A DNA stretch of 64,000 nucleotides. It comes from Streptomyces sp. RB17. Its GTDB lineage: Bacteria; Actinomycetota; Actinomycetes; Streptomycetales; Streptomycetaceae. Positions within the stretch are counted from its first letter, which is position 1; each line of letters starts with the position of its first letter. Below are positions 1-10,039 of this stretch, one piece after another. A model generated the notes under the pieces. It ran no database searches. It had not been told where the DNA came from and saw nothing but the letters and a program-made list of their open reading frames with translations. Location: assembly GCF_009604455.1 (NCBI RefSeq), contig NZ_WEGL01000012.1, positions 62,001 through 126,000 on the forward strand. Reading direction: 5' to 3'. The position numbers were made by a program, and so were the translations under genes.

Positions 1-1423
1 TGCGGATCACGTCGGCGTACCAGTGGGCGCTCTCCTTGGGGATGCGCCGCTGGGTCGGATAGTCGACGTAGACGGCGCCGAAGCGCTTCGAGTAGCCGTA
101 GCCCCATTCGAAGTTGTCCAGCAGGGACCACAGGAAGTAGCCCCGCACGTCGGCACCGTCGGCGATGGCGCGCCTCACCGCGTCGAGATGGGCATGGAGA
201 TAGGCGACGCGCTGCGGGTCGTTCACCTTGCCCTCGGGCGAGACGTAGTCGTCGAAGGCGGCGCCGTTTTCCGTGACCATCAGCGGCAGTCGTGGGTGTG
301 ATGCCGCGAGTTCGGTCAGCAGCGTGTGCAGGCCGCTGGGGTCGATGGCCCAGTTCATTGCGGTGAGATCGTCGTTGGCGAGGTGGAAGGCCACGTGGTC
401 GGAACCGGTCCACGGCGAGTGGTCGCTCGCGCCGTGGCCGTCGTCCTTGGTGGTACCGCCACCGTCGATGGGGAGGGAGACCACGGTCGGCGAGTAGTAG
501 TTCACGCCGAGCACATCGATGGGACGGGAGATCTCTGCCAGGTCGCCGTCGTGCACCAGTTCGTCCCAGTCGACGATGCGTGCGGTGTCTTCGAGCAGGT
601 CGGCCGGGTAGGCACCGTCGAGGATGGGCCCGGTGAACACCCTGTTGCCCACAGCGTCGATGCGGCGAGCCGCCTCGGCGTCGTCGGCGCTTGCGGTGCG
701 CGGTCGCACCTGGTGCAGGTTGAGGGTGATGGAGGTCTGCGCCGACGACGGCAGCGCCGAACGCAGCGCGCCGATCGCCAGACCGTGGCCCAGATTGAGG
801 TGGTGGGCGGCGCGCAGGGTGGCGGCCGGTTCGGTGCGCCCCGGCGCGTGCACGCCGGAGCCGTAGCCGAGGAACGCCGAGCACCACGGCTCGTTGAGGG
901 TGGTCCATACGCCTACGCGGTCCCCCAGGGTCCGGGCCATGATGTCGGCGTAATCGGCGAAGCGCTGCGCGGTGTCACGGTGCGGCCACCCACCCGCGTC
1001 CTCCAGCTCCTGAGGAAGATCCCAGTGGTAGAGGGTGGCGACAGGGGTGATCCCCGCTTCCATAAGCTCGTCGGTGAGCCGGCGGTAGAAGTCCAGACCA
1101 CGCTCGACGGCGGGGCCCCGCCCGGTGGGCTGCACACGGGACCAGGAGATGGAGAAGCGGTACGCCTTGAGGCCGAGGTCCTTCATCAGCGCCACGTCGT
1201 CGCGGTATCGGTGGTAATGGTCGGCGGCGATGTCCCCCGTGTCGCCGTTGCGGACCTTCCCGGGGGTGTGGCTGAAGGTGTCCCAGATGGATGGGGTGCG
1301 TCCGTCCGCAGTGGCGGCGCCCTCCACCTGATAGGCGGCTGTGGCCGCGCCCCAGACGAAGCCAGGCGGGAAGGAGGTGACCGAGTCCGACTGGGCTGTG
1401 GTCTCGGGCTGCACGGCGGTCAT
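1..1423 (-). CDS. bglC: GH1 beta-glucosidase of the ceb operon, C-terminus cut by window edge
   Basis: This is an intracellular family 1 glycoside hydrolase that should split imported cellobiose and cello-oligosaccharides to glucose. About 474 residues are visible from an ATG at 1423, and the frame is still open at base 2, so only the last few residues are missing. The acid/base motif TLNEPW (Glu at about residue 178) and the nucleophile motif VTENGA (Glu at about 385) are both present, as is the N-terminal FVWGAATAAYQVEG block typical of GH1. There is no signal peptide, which fits a cytoplasmic enzyme. It lies 59 bp downstream of the second permease gene and is the last gene of the cebE-cebF-cebG-bglC order known from Streptomyces. 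The symbol rests on this synteny. Confidence 0.9.
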   Translation of the reverse strand, partial: MTAVQPETTAQSDSVTSFPPGFVWGAATAAYQVEGAATADGRTPSIWDTFSHTPGKVRNGDTGDIAADHYHRYRDDVALMKDLGLKAYRFSISWSRVQPTGRGPAVERGLDFYRRLTDELMEAGITPVATLYHWDLPQELEDAGGWPHRDTAQRFADYADIMARTLGDRVGVWTTLNEPWCSAFLGYGSGVHAPGRTEPAATLRAAHHLNLGHGLAIGALRSALPSSAQTSITLNLHQVRPRTASADDAEAARRIDAVGNRVFTGPILDGAYPADLLEDTARIVDWDELVHDGDLAEISRPIDVLGVNYYSPTVVSLPIDGGGTTKDDGHGASDHSPWTGSDHVAFHLANDDLTAMNWAIDPSGLHTLLTELAASHPRLPLMVTENGAAFDDYVSPEGKVNDPQRVAYLHAHLDAVRRAIADGADVRGYFLWSLLDNFEWGYGYSKRFGAVYVDYPTQRRIPKESAHWYADVIR

Positions 1424-1482
1424 GGTGAGAAAGCTCCAAAAGTACGAATCGGTCGACAGGGTTTCGGGGGATGGCCCTGGTG

Positions 1483-2403
1483 TCAGCCCTTGACGGCGCC
1501 GGACATGATGCCTCCGACGATCTGCTTGCCGAAGATCACGAAGACCAGCAGCAGCGGCAGCGTGCTGATCAGCGCGCCGGCCATGACGATGCTCTGGTCG
1601 GGGGTGTACGAGGCACTGAGCTGACCGAGCGCCACCTGGACGGTGGGGTTGTCCTGGTTCAGGGCGAGGAAGGGCCAGAAGAAGTCGTTCCACGCCTGCA
1701 CGAACGTGAGCATGCCGAGCACCATCATCGCGGGCCGGGCCACGGGCAGGACCACGCTCCACACGATGCGGAAGTTGTTCGCACCGTCGACCTTGGCCGC
1801 CTCGACGAGCTCGTAGGGCAGGGCTTCCAACAGGTACTGGCGCATGAAGAAGACGCCGAAGGCACCGACCAGCGTCGGGAAGATCACCGACTCCAGCTTT
1901 CCGCCCCATCCGATGTTCGACATCATCATGAACAGCGGTACGACGCTGAGCTGCGGCGGAATGGTCAGGGTGGCGATGACCGCGGTCAACAGGAAGCCGC
2001 GCCCCCTGAATTTCATCTTGGCGAAGGCGTAGCCGGCGAGCGTACAGAAGAACAGAGTCGCAACGGTGATGCAGCCGGCCACGACGACAGTGTTGACGAT
2101 CGCCTTCCCCAGGTGGGCCTGTTCCCAGGCCGACCGGAGGTTGCTCCACAGGCGGCCGCCCGGCACGAGCGGGGGCGGGTTGTCGAGGACCCTCTGCTGG
2201 TCGTGCGAGGCAGCGACCAGGGTCCAGTACAGCGGAAGGATCGATCCCAGACCGACGATGATCAGGGACGCGTACGTGAACGGGCCGCCCTTGAGCTGCT
2301 GGCCGGCGCCGAGCTTGAGACGCCCGCCGCGGTCCCTGCCTCCTTTGGCGGGCAAGGGGGACGAGGCCAGGTGGAGCTCGCTGGTGGGACTTGTCGTGGT
2401 CAT
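1483..2403 (-). CDS. cebG: CUT1 sugar ABC transporter permease, CebG-like
   Basis: Second membrane subunit of a carbohydrate ABC importer (MalG type), about 306 residues with six predicted transmembrane segments. The EAA loop that docks the ATPase is clear (EAAKVDGANNF followed by VVLPVARP). An upstream ATG at 2418 overlaps the stop of the first permease gene by one base, but the ATG at 2403 has a GGGAG ribosome site eight bases ahead and is preferred. No ATPase gene is present in the operon, as usual for Streptomyces CUT1 systems that share the MsiK ATPase encoded elsewhere. The substrate (cellobiose or cellotriose) is inferred from the neighbouring CebR-like regulator and beta-glucosidase. 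Confidence 0.88.
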   Translation of the reverse strand: MTTTSPTSELHLASSPLPAKGGRDRGGRLKLGAGQQLKGGPFTYASLIIVGLGSILPLYWTLVAASHDQQRVLDNPPPLVPGGRLWSNLRSAWEQAHLGKAIVNTVVVAGCITVATLFFCTLAGYAFAKMKFRGRGFLLTAVIATLTIPPQLSVVPLFMMMSNIGWGGKLESVIFPTLVGAFGVFFMRQYLLEALPYELVEAAKVDGANNFRIVWSVVLPVARPAMMVLGMLTFVQAWNDFFWPFLALNQDNPTVQVALGQLSASYTPDQSIVMAGALISTLPLLLVFVIFGKQIVGGIMSGAVKG

Positions 2404-2417
2404 CGAATTCACTCCCA

Positions 2418-3416
<999 letters not shown>

Positions 3417-3710
3417 GGGGGGAGTCCTTCCCTGGAGGTTCGGCCAAGTACGGAGCTGGGGGTTGGAGGGCCCGAGCGCCTGTTCTGCGGTGTTGGCGTG
3501 CGATCGGGCCCGGCGCCCCGGCTCGACGTCCGTGCGAGCGGGGTCGGCGCCGGAGGCCGAGCGGTGCCGGCCTGCATGTCACCCGGTTCGGCGGCCGATG
3601 GCGAAGGTCGCGGGACCGGGTGGGTGCCGGCGTACAGGGATCGGTATGCGCGGACGCGTGCCGGAGAATTCGGCGCGCCCGACGCCGCCTTGGGGCCTGC
3701 CGGGCGCCCG

Positions 3711-3745
3711 ACCGACTGCGGACGGTTCACACGTCCGCAGTCGGT
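3711..3745 (-). terminator. Perfect 13-bp hairpin between binder and permease genes
   Basis: Left arm ACCGACTGCGGAC (3711-3723) and right arm GTCCGCAGTCGGT (3733-3745) pair perfectly around a 9-nt loop. The structure begins 27 bp after the stop of the binding-protein gene and about 295 bp before the permease start. In sugar ABC operons such a hairpin usually ends part of the transcripts or protects the upstream message, giving excess binding protein over permease. There is no T-rich tail. Confidence 0.7.
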
Positions 3746-3772
3746 CCGCGGGCACCGGGGCCGCGGCGATGG

Positions 3773-5095
3773 TCAGCCGATCGCCTTGTCGATCGTCTCG
3801 GTCGCGGCCTTCCACGCGTCAGCGGGCTTGGTGCCCCGCTGTTCCATGTTGTTGATCTGCGTGGAGATCGTGTCCTTGATCACGCCGTCCTTCGCGCCGA
3901 GGACGGCCTGGGGGATGGACTTGGCCTCCTCGGCGTAGATCTGGCCGATCGGGGCGTTGTTGAAGTACGGAAGCTTCGCGTCCTTCACGTCGGCCAGCTG
4001 GTAGGCGCCCTGGTTCGACGGGAACACACCGATCGCCTTGAACACGGCGGCCTGCTGGGCGGGCGCCGTCAGCCACTTGACCAGGTCGGTGGCCTCCTTG
4101 ACGTGCTGACCGCTCTTGGGGACGGTCAGGAAGGAGCCGCCCCAGTTGGCCGCGGTCGAGCCGGGCGCATGAGAGATGTCCCACTTGCCCTTGAAGGCAT
4201 CACCGGAGTTGGTGGAAATCTGCCCGGCCATCCATGCGGGGCACGCCACGGTGGCCACGGTGCCCTTGCGCAGCGCCGCCGTCCAGGCGTCGGTGAACTG
4301 CGGCAGGCCCTGGGACAGCTTCTTCGCCGCCGCCTCGGCGGCCAGGTTCCAGCCCTTCTTCACCGCGGGACTGTTCTTGTAGATCGCGTTGCCCTGGGCG
4401 TCGTAGTACTGCTGGGAATCGGAGCTGACGACCGCGTTGAACATGGCGCTCGCGGAGTCCATGAAGTAGGTGCCCGAGGGAGCCTTCTTCTGGTACTGCT
4501 CGCCGAGCCTCAGGTAGTCCTCCCAGCCACCCGCGACGGCCTTGGCCACAGCCTCGCGGTCGGTCGGCAGACCCGCCTTCTGGAACAGGTCCTTGCGGTA
4601 ACACAGCGACATGGGACCGATGTCGGTGCCGGCGCCTATGACCGTGCCGTCCTTGGCCGTGGCCTGCTTCTCCTTCCAGGGCACCCAGTCACCCACATTG
4701 ATCGACTTGCTCAGATCGACGAACTTCCCCGCCTGGGTGTCGACGACCTCCTTGATGCGGCCGACCTCGACACCGGCCACATCCGCAAGACCACTGTTTG
4801 TGTTCAACTGCTGAAGGAGCTTGGGGTAGTAGTCCTGCTCGTTGGCGGTGACTTCCTCCTTCACCGTGATGTTCGGGTGAAGCTCGTGGTACTTGGCGAA
4901 CAGGCCGGCTTCCTTGAGGCCGAACTGCCCGAAGTCGGCCACCGTGAGGGTGATCTTCCCGTCGCCACTCGAGGCGCTCGAGTTGCCACCGCCGCTGCCA
5001 CAGGCCGTGAGCAACAGGGCCGAGGCGGTCAGGACCGTGGTGGTCAGGGCAGCCGTTCTCAGGCCGCGACCGCCGGCAGTGCCAGTGAAGCGCAT
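3773..5095 (-). CDS. cebE: Lipoprotein sugar-binding protein, CebE-like
   Basis: Extracellular solute-binding protein (family 1) of the importer, about 440 residues. The frame is open far upstream, but the ATG at 5095 is chosen because an AAGGAG ribosome site lies seven bases ahead and the product then starts with a normal lipoprotein signal: a basic N-terminus, a hydrophobic run, and the lipobox LLTAC with Cys at about residue 32. A Gly/Ser-rich linker follows, then the mature binding fold. It is the first gene of the operon, about 200 bp downstream of a CebR-type operator. The expected ligand is cellobiose or cellotriose by synteny. Confidence 0.9.
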   Translation of the reverse strand: MRFTGTAGGRGLRTAALTTTVLTASALLLTACGSGGGNSSASSGDGKITLTVADFGQFGLKEAGLFAKYHELHPNITVKEEVTANEQDYYPKLLQQLNTNSGLADVAGVEVGRIKEVVDTQAGKFVDLSKSINVGDWVPWKEKQATAKDGTVIGAGTDIGPMSLCYRKDLFQKAGLPTDREAVAKAVAGGWEDYLRLGEQYQKKAPSGTYFMDSASAMFNAVVSSDSQQYYDAQGNAIYKNSPAVKKGWNLAAEAAAKKLSQGLPQFTDAWTAALRKGTVATVACPAWMAGQISTNSGDAFKGKWDISHAPGSTAANWGGSFLTVPKSGQHVKEATDLVKWLTAPAQQAAVFKAIGVFPSNQGAYQLADVKDAKLPYFNNAPIGQIYAEEAKSIPQAVLGAKDGVIKDTISTQINNMEQRGTKPADAWKAATETIDKAIG

Positions 5096-5301
5096 TCCAC
5101 TACTCCTTGTCCCAGTGGTGAACGAGGCCTCAGGAATCAGGCCATCGCGGTCGACGGCCCGGACTTGCCCTCGCGGTGCGATCAGCGGTCGGCGGCGCAC
5201 ACGGCGCGCGGAGAACGTGCTGATCAGCGGTGTGACATGCGAAGGAGAGGGAAAGGCCATCGATGCTTTTCGGCCGCCGGGCAGGAACTCCGCCCCAGCT
5301 G

Positions 5302-5315
5302 TGGAAGCGCTCCCA
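5302..5315. promoter_or_regulatory. CebR-type operator
   Basis: The sequence TGGAAGCGCTCCCA differs by one base from the known Streptomyces CebR palindrome TGGGAGCGCTCCCA. It lies between the divergent binder and LacI-type regulator genes, about 207 bp from the binder start and 266 bp from the regulator start. In the known system CebR binds here and cello-oligosaccharides release it. I saw no second copy near the beta-glucosidase or the permeases. Confidence 0.8.
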
Positions 5316-5580
5316 TGCGGCCTGCCGGAAGACTTCCTTCCAGACACACTGATGTCAAGGCTTGAAGTCAGGGCCGTTGCCCGAATGTGTCCGGCAGATC
5401 ACGCCAGCGCGTCCCACGACCCCAGTCATCCATTGGACACCTGCCAGCCTCAGGGATAATTTGTGCAGGTCACAGACCTGATACTGAGCGTGCAGTCAGC
5501 CACCCGGAAGGTTCGTCAACGGCGTTGCAAAATTTCTGAGTCACAATGGACCACCACTCGTAGACCCCGGAAGGTGAACG

Positions 5581-6624
5581 ATGGCCTCTGCCGAACCTCC
5601 GCCCCGAGCCGCCGTGGGCCGGCGTCCGACGCTGGAACAGGTGGCCGCACGGGCCGGTGTCGGTCGCGGCACGGTCTCCCGGGTCATCAACAGGTCGCCG
5701 AAGGTGAGCGAGCGCTCGCGGGCCGCCGTGGAGAGGGCGATCGACGAACTCGGCTACGTTCCCAATCTCGCCGCCCGCTCTCTGGTCACCCGCCGCACCC
5801 ACTCGGTCGCCCTGGTCGTGCCCGAGGCGGAGACCCGCCTGTTCTCGGAGCCGTACTTCTCGACGATCATCCGGGGCGTGTCCTCCAGACTCAGCACCGC
5901 CGGTATGCAGCTGCTGCTGGTACTGGTGCGCGACGGTGAGGAACACGCACGGCTCGCGTCGTACCTCACAGCGCAACGGGTGGACGGTGTGCTGATGGTG
6001 GCGGTCCATTCCGACGACACACTTCCGGACCTGCTGGACGGCCTCGCCGTGCCAACGGTGCTGGCCGGACGACGCCATGATCTCGAGCATGTCGGTCATG
6101 TCCGCGCGGACAACAGCGGCGGCGCACGACTCGCGGTCCAACACCTGCTGGACAAGGGACGCCGGACCGTCGCCACCATCACCGGGCCGCTGGACATGGA
6201 CGTCGCCCGTGCGCGGCTCGACGGCTACCGCGAGGCGCTTCGGAGTGCGGGCATCACCGTGGACGAGGGGCTGATCTCACACGGCGACTTCACCGAGGGG
6301 GGCGGGCGCGTGGCCATGCGCGATCTCCTGCAGCGGCGCCCCGATCTCGACGCCGTGTTCGCCGCTTCCGACGTGACCGCCTCGGGGGCCGTGCACGAGT
6401 TGCGCACGCGCGGACTGCGGGTGCCGGACGACGTCGCCGTCGTCGGCTTCGACGACTCGATCGTGGCCCGGCACATCGACCCGCCGCTGACCAGCGTCCG
6501 CCAGCCGATCGAGGAGATGGGGCACACCATGGCGAGCCTCCTGCTGGACGAGATCGACCAACGGGGCAAGGGGCATCGCGAAGTGGTCCTGCCGACAGAA
6601 CTGGTTCTGCGCGAGTCGGCCTGA
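5581..6624 (+). CDS. cebR: LacI-family regulator, CebR-like
   Basis: Transcriptional repressor of 347 residues. The N-terminal helix-turn-helix (about residues 16-38, TLEQVAARAGVGRGTVSRVI) is followed by the hinge segment YVPNLAARSL and a periplasmic-binding-protein-like effector domain ending in the usual DVAVVGFDD and SVRQP blocks. A GGAAGG ribosome site precedes the ATG. It is divergent from the cello-oligosaccharide uptake operon, with a CebR-type box between them, so it most likely represses that operon and releases it on cellobiose or cellotriose. Assignment as CebR rests on context and the operator. Confidence 0.85.
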   Translation: MASAEPPPRAAVGRRPTLEQVAARAGVGRGTVSRVINRSPKVSERSRAAVERAIDELGYVPNLAARSLVTRRTHSVALVVPEAETRLFSEPYFSTIIRGVSSRLSTAGMQLLLVLVRDGEEHARLASYLTAQRVDGVLMVAVHSDDTLPDLLDGLAVPTVLAGRRHDLEHVGHVRADNSGGARLAVQHLLDKGRRTVATITGPLDMDVARARLDGYREALRSAGITVDEGLISHGDFTEGGGRVAMRDLLQRRPDLDAVFAASDVTASGAVHELRTRGLRVPDDVAVVGFDDSIVARHIDPPLTSVRQPIEEMGHTMASLLLDEIDQRGKGHREVVLPTELVLRESA

Positions 6625-6637
6625 GCCGCACGCCGAC

Positions 6638-6654
6638 CGGCCCCACCGGGGCCG
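6638..6654 (+). terminator. GC hairpin after cebR
   Basis: CGGCCCC and GGGGCCG form a 7-bp stem with a three-base loop, 13 bp after the cebR stop. It is a plausible factor-independent terminator of the T-less actinobacterial kind. Confidence 0.5.
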
Positions 6655-6832
6655 CAACCGTCTGGACGTACGAGCAGGCGGACGGAGCTCGGCATCAGGA
6701 GGGCGCGGGCCTTCCTCGCCTTGCGTCGGCAAGAGCCCGCAGAAACGTGCGAGTCCTGCACGGCGAGCCGTCCAACAGAACCCGAAAAGAACGTTTTGTC
6801 CCGGCGAGATTGTTTGGTTCGAGGTTCAGGTC

Positions 6833-7493
6833 CAGGTACATGTCAGCGTCCGGGTGCTGAGGGAGCACCTCCTCAACCGCCTTCGCTACCCGGTCCGCGG
6901 CGGTGCAGGCGGCCTCCAGCTGGATCAAGGGGGCCAGCCTCCGCTCGCCGAGGGCCTCCTCCACGAGCGGAGGCTGATGGGCCCACTCGGCGCCGGAGGA
7001 CCTCTTGCAACCGGTCGGCCTCCGTCTCGATGCCGCCACTGGCGTCCGGCGCGCTTGAGGGTGGCTCGGAGCGGTGTGCGAGTCAGCCGGCCGCGGGTGT
7101 GGGGGTGGAGGCGGCCTTGAGCAGGGCGGAGGCCGCGAGGCGGCACAGGGCGTTCTTCCATGGCTCGACCGCGGCCAGGGCCACGGGGGTAGTACTCGCG
7201 CAGCAGCGAGCGGAGCTGGTGGCGATGGTCTGACGGTTCCAGGTGGCGTCCTGCTGTGCCCGAGCCTGGACGACGATGCCGTGGGCGAGGTCGGTGTCGT
7301 CGGGCAGAGTCCGGTGGGCATGCATGTCCGTGCGCAGGATGTTCGCGAGCACGAGGGCGTCGCCGGCGCAGGACTTCTTGCGCGTAACGGAGTGGCGGTA
7401 GCGGGCGGCGGCCATCGGGTTGATCGCGTGGACCTTGCGCCGGCCGGTGCGCAGGACGGCGACCAGCAGGCCGCGGGCACCCCGTCCAGTCAC
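6833..7493 (-). pseudogene. IS110-family transposase relic, middle part
   Basis: Pieces of an IS110-type transposase can be read in at least two frames. Recognisable blocks are HAINPMAAARYRHS and GDALVLANILRTD (upstream frame), LRSLLREYYP (shifted frame), WKNALCRLAASALLKAASTP, and WAHQPPLVEEALGER with LIQLEAACTAAD and HPDAD (downstream frame). The N-terminal DEDD part with the VDTHKD block is missing, and the sequence stops matching after HPDAD, where the catalytic C-terminal part should begin. It is a dead, multiply frameshifted fragment. Another IS110 fragment, carrying only the N-terminus, lies at 22.5-22.7 kb. Confidence 0.75.
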
Positions 7494-7629
7494 CCGGGCC
7501 GGTGCAAGGTGGACTGGGCAGGCGCAGCAGGATCATGATGCCGCGCATCTACGCGCGTCGGAAAGTGGTCGGGCGAGGCCAATCATCGGCGGTCAGCTCC
7601 TTGCCCGCCATGCCTGCGCTGCGGTCAGC

Positions 7630-7910
7630 AGGTGCGTACGCAGCCGTTCCACAAGCGCAGAGCTGCTGGTGCTGCGGCACGAAAACGCTGTGCTGCGGCG
7701 CCAACTCCTCGGTCCCGTGCACTACCGGCATGCGGACCGGCTGTGGCTGGCGGCTCTGTCCTCACTCTTACCCCGGCGGCAGTGGGTACAGGTCTTCCCC
7801 CGTCACGCCGGGGACGCTCCTGGCTGGCACCGCGAACTCGTCGCCAAAAAGTGGAACTGCAGCAGGCGGCGCACCACCTCGGGTCGGCCACCGACCCGGG
7901 CCGTGGCGAA
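7630..7910 (+). pseudogene. Integrase-core transposase N-terminal fragment
   Basis: The reading ELLVLRHENAVLRRQL, then ADRLWLAALSSLLPRR and WHRELVAKKWN, matches the N-terminus of streptomycete transposases that carry a C-terminal rve integrase core. A local frameshift interrupts it near 7800, where the expected FPVTPGTLLAWH is split between two frames. The catalytic DDE domain is absent. It is a relic with no function expected. Confidence 0.65.
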
Positions 7911-8025
7911 GGACCCCGGCTACGTGATCAAGATAGGAGGCCGGGCTCTCAGCATGAGAGTTGAGTACGCACCTGCGGGAGGTTGAGGACAGGGAGCGAG
8001 CGGCGACATGGAGCCGAGTTTGGCG

Positions 8026-8180
8026 TCAGCGCGCGGGCGCTGTCTCCGCCGCGCCGTTCAGGGCACCGATGAAGGCGGCGACAGCACGGATCATCGCACT
8101 GCGGCTCGCGGCGAGATAGCCGCGCGGGTCCACCGCCTGCGGCTGGTCGGCGAGATGGGTGCGCACTGCGCTGGTCATGG
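8026..8180 (-). pseudogene. Possible C-terminal fragment of a class II ketose-bisphosphate aldolase
   Basis: About 50 residues (for example LADQPQAVDPRGYLAASRSA) resemble the extreme C-terminus of class II fructose- or ketose-bisphosphate aldolases, which end with an AVDPRKYL-type motif and a short helix. No catalytic part is present. It abuts, in another frame, a fragment of a different protein family, so the join looks like a deletion junction. The assignment is tentative because so little remains. Confidence 0.4.
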
Positions 8181-8185
8181 CGGTG

Positions 8186-8329
8186 TTCGCCCTGGGTGTC
8201 CACGAAGTGGAACGTGGTACGCAGCCGCAGGAGTTTGCGGTCGACCCTGAACAGCTTCTGCCGGTGCTCCGTCTCGACCCAGGCCTCCTCGTGGAACGCC
8301 AGCATGCGATCGCGTACCAGATAGCGCAT
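8186..8329 (-). pseudogene. LURP-one-related protein, N-terminal fragment
   Basis: From an ATG at 8329, the first 48 residues (MRYLVRDRML, then KLFRVDRKLLRLR and FHFVDTQG) match the start of the LURP-one-related/YxjI family. Such proteins are normally about 160 residues with a tubby-like barrel. Similarity ends abruptly near 8186 and the reading then runs into unrelated sequence, so this is a truncated remnant. Confidence 0.6.
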
Positions 8330-8439
8330 GGAAAAGCCCCGTTCAGATCGAGAGATGGCGCGGACACCTGTCCGCGAATAATAGTTGCGTCATTGCGCAA
8401 GGCAGCAACGGCACTTACACCTGAAACGGGGAGTCACAC

Positions 8440-8826
8440 ATGACCACCACATACCCGCACCACACGAAGGGCCGCGCGACGACGCTTCTCCTGACACTGC
8501 TGCTCGGGCTGGGCCTGACGGTGACACCGGCGGCCGCCGCAACCGACGCACAGCAACGGGTGACGGCCGCAGTGACCACCGTACGCAGTGGATCCGAGTC
8601 TCCGAACACCGCGTCCGACGTCAGTCTCCGCCACCACACGTCCCGGCATCACGCCTCGTCGGCCCGGTTCCACACCAAGAAGACCAGGAAGAAGAGCGGC
8701 TTCTTCAAGAAACTCGGCATCTTCCTCCTGGTCGTCGTCGTCCTCGTCATCCTCTTCATCGCCCTGCTGGTCTGGTTCCTGGTCCGGCTCGTCCGCCGGG
8801 CCTTCGGCCGCGGTCCCCGGGGCTGA
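8440..8826 (+). CDS. Small exported protein with C-terminal membrane anchor
   Basis: This 128-residue protein of unknown function has a clear layout. Residues 1-34 form a signal peptide with a probable cleavage site after TPAAA. A Ser/Thr/His-rich stretch spans roughly 35-75, followed by a very basic patch (TKKTRKKSGFFKK, about 80-92). A strongly hydrophobic helix of about 25 residues (LLVVVVLVILFIALLVWFLV) ends in a short Arg-rich tail. A GGGGAG ribosome site lies 8 bp upstream of the ATG. If the signal is cleaved, the C-terminal helix would leave the basic loop outside and the Arg-rich tail inside. It stands alone between debris regions. Confidence 0.6.
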   Translation: MTTTYPHHTKGRATTLLLTLLLGLGLTVTPAAAATDAQQRVTAAVTTVRSGSESPNTASDVSLRHHTSRHHASSARFHTKKTRKKSGFFKKLGIFLLVVVVLVILFIALLVWFLVRLVRRAFGRGPRG

Positions 8827-10039
8827 GCCGCCACCGGCCGTACGATCCAGACGTGTTGAGCGGCGGGCGTCAGGAGCACGGGGCCTCGCCGCAGCCCAGC
8901 GGGGACCGGACACGGGGGTGCTCCGTCGCCGTAGGGCGGGTCGTTCAGGCTCGACCAGTCCGTCCCGCCGACGCGGGGTGTTCCGTCCCACGCCATGCCC
9001 TCGACGTGGACGAGCTCGTGGACCCCGCCGACGCGGAGGTGATCCGTACGGGCGGTGATGGTGCTGGACCCGACGGGGTAGTCCCCGCCGACTCGGAGGT
9101 GGCGGCCGGCGCGGCAGTCCTCCGTCTCAGCCGTCTGAACGACGCTTCAGCTCAATACACCTGGATGCTGCGGGGTGGGTGACCCTGAGCCATGACCCGG
9201 CGGCCCAGGCACTCGCCCACCTGCAGCGAGGAGATCAGCCTGACCTACGACCCCGCGACCAGAACCGTGACCGCGGGCACACCCGAGGCAGAAGGAATCA
9301 CCATCAGCTGACCGAAGCCCACCGAACCGCCGAAGCAGGGGAAAAGCCAGGCTCAAGGCACCGCAACGACGAACACCCGCCCCGGCCGTGAGCCGGAAGC
9401 GGGTGCCGATGTCCCCTGCCCACGAACAGGGGGCAGGGCGACTCTGTGTCCGAGCGAGTTGACCGTGGACGATATGGTCATGGCGCCACATTGGAACCTC
9501 ACCTTCTGAGATCGCTGTCGGCGCACGCCAAGAGCCGGCCAAGCCACCTGATCGGTGTACGCATCCGTCCCGGCGCTCGCGCAGTTCCTGGTCAGTCATC
9601 GCCTCGACGCCGGGCGCCTCGTCCGGGTCGCCCGGCTCCTGCCTCGGGCGGCGTCATTCGTCGCGGCTGCCGGCCGCCGGGCTCGAAGGCCATCGAGCAG
9701 GGGCTGCGCCCGATCCGCAGAACCTGGGGGATGACTCCCATCGTCGGCGCATCCTTGGCAAACGTTCCGGCCCGGTCGTCGGGCATGCCCCGCAGGACGG
9801 CCAGCAACCGCCGTACTGTATCCGTAAGGCTGGACGACCACGGCACGGCGACCGGGCGGGGCCAACCGCGTGCCGCCGGGTACGGCACTGTGCGTGGCCG
9901 GCCTGATCAACCACCCAACCGACGGTGGGACCGAACCCCCGGCGATTCCCACGGGGCCCTGGCGACGGCCGCACCAGTCGCGCCGTACCGGCCCCGAGAA
10001 CCGGGCGCTCCGCGAACCTGCCACGGGCTCCCGGGAGTT
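8827..10039. other. Stretch without a convincing gene
   Basis: I find no reading frame here with recognisable domains and a supported start. Open frames exist because of the GC bias and run antisense to one another. A 14-17 base block starting CCCGCCGAC recurs at 8964, 9024 and 9084, exactly 60 bp apart, but the intervening bases differ. The stretch may hold worn-out remains like those just upstream. Confidence 0.5.

Noticed and set aside
8964..9150. Possible CRISPR-like array
   Set aside because: Three short blocks at 60-bp steps are too few and too imperfect, and no cas gene is near.
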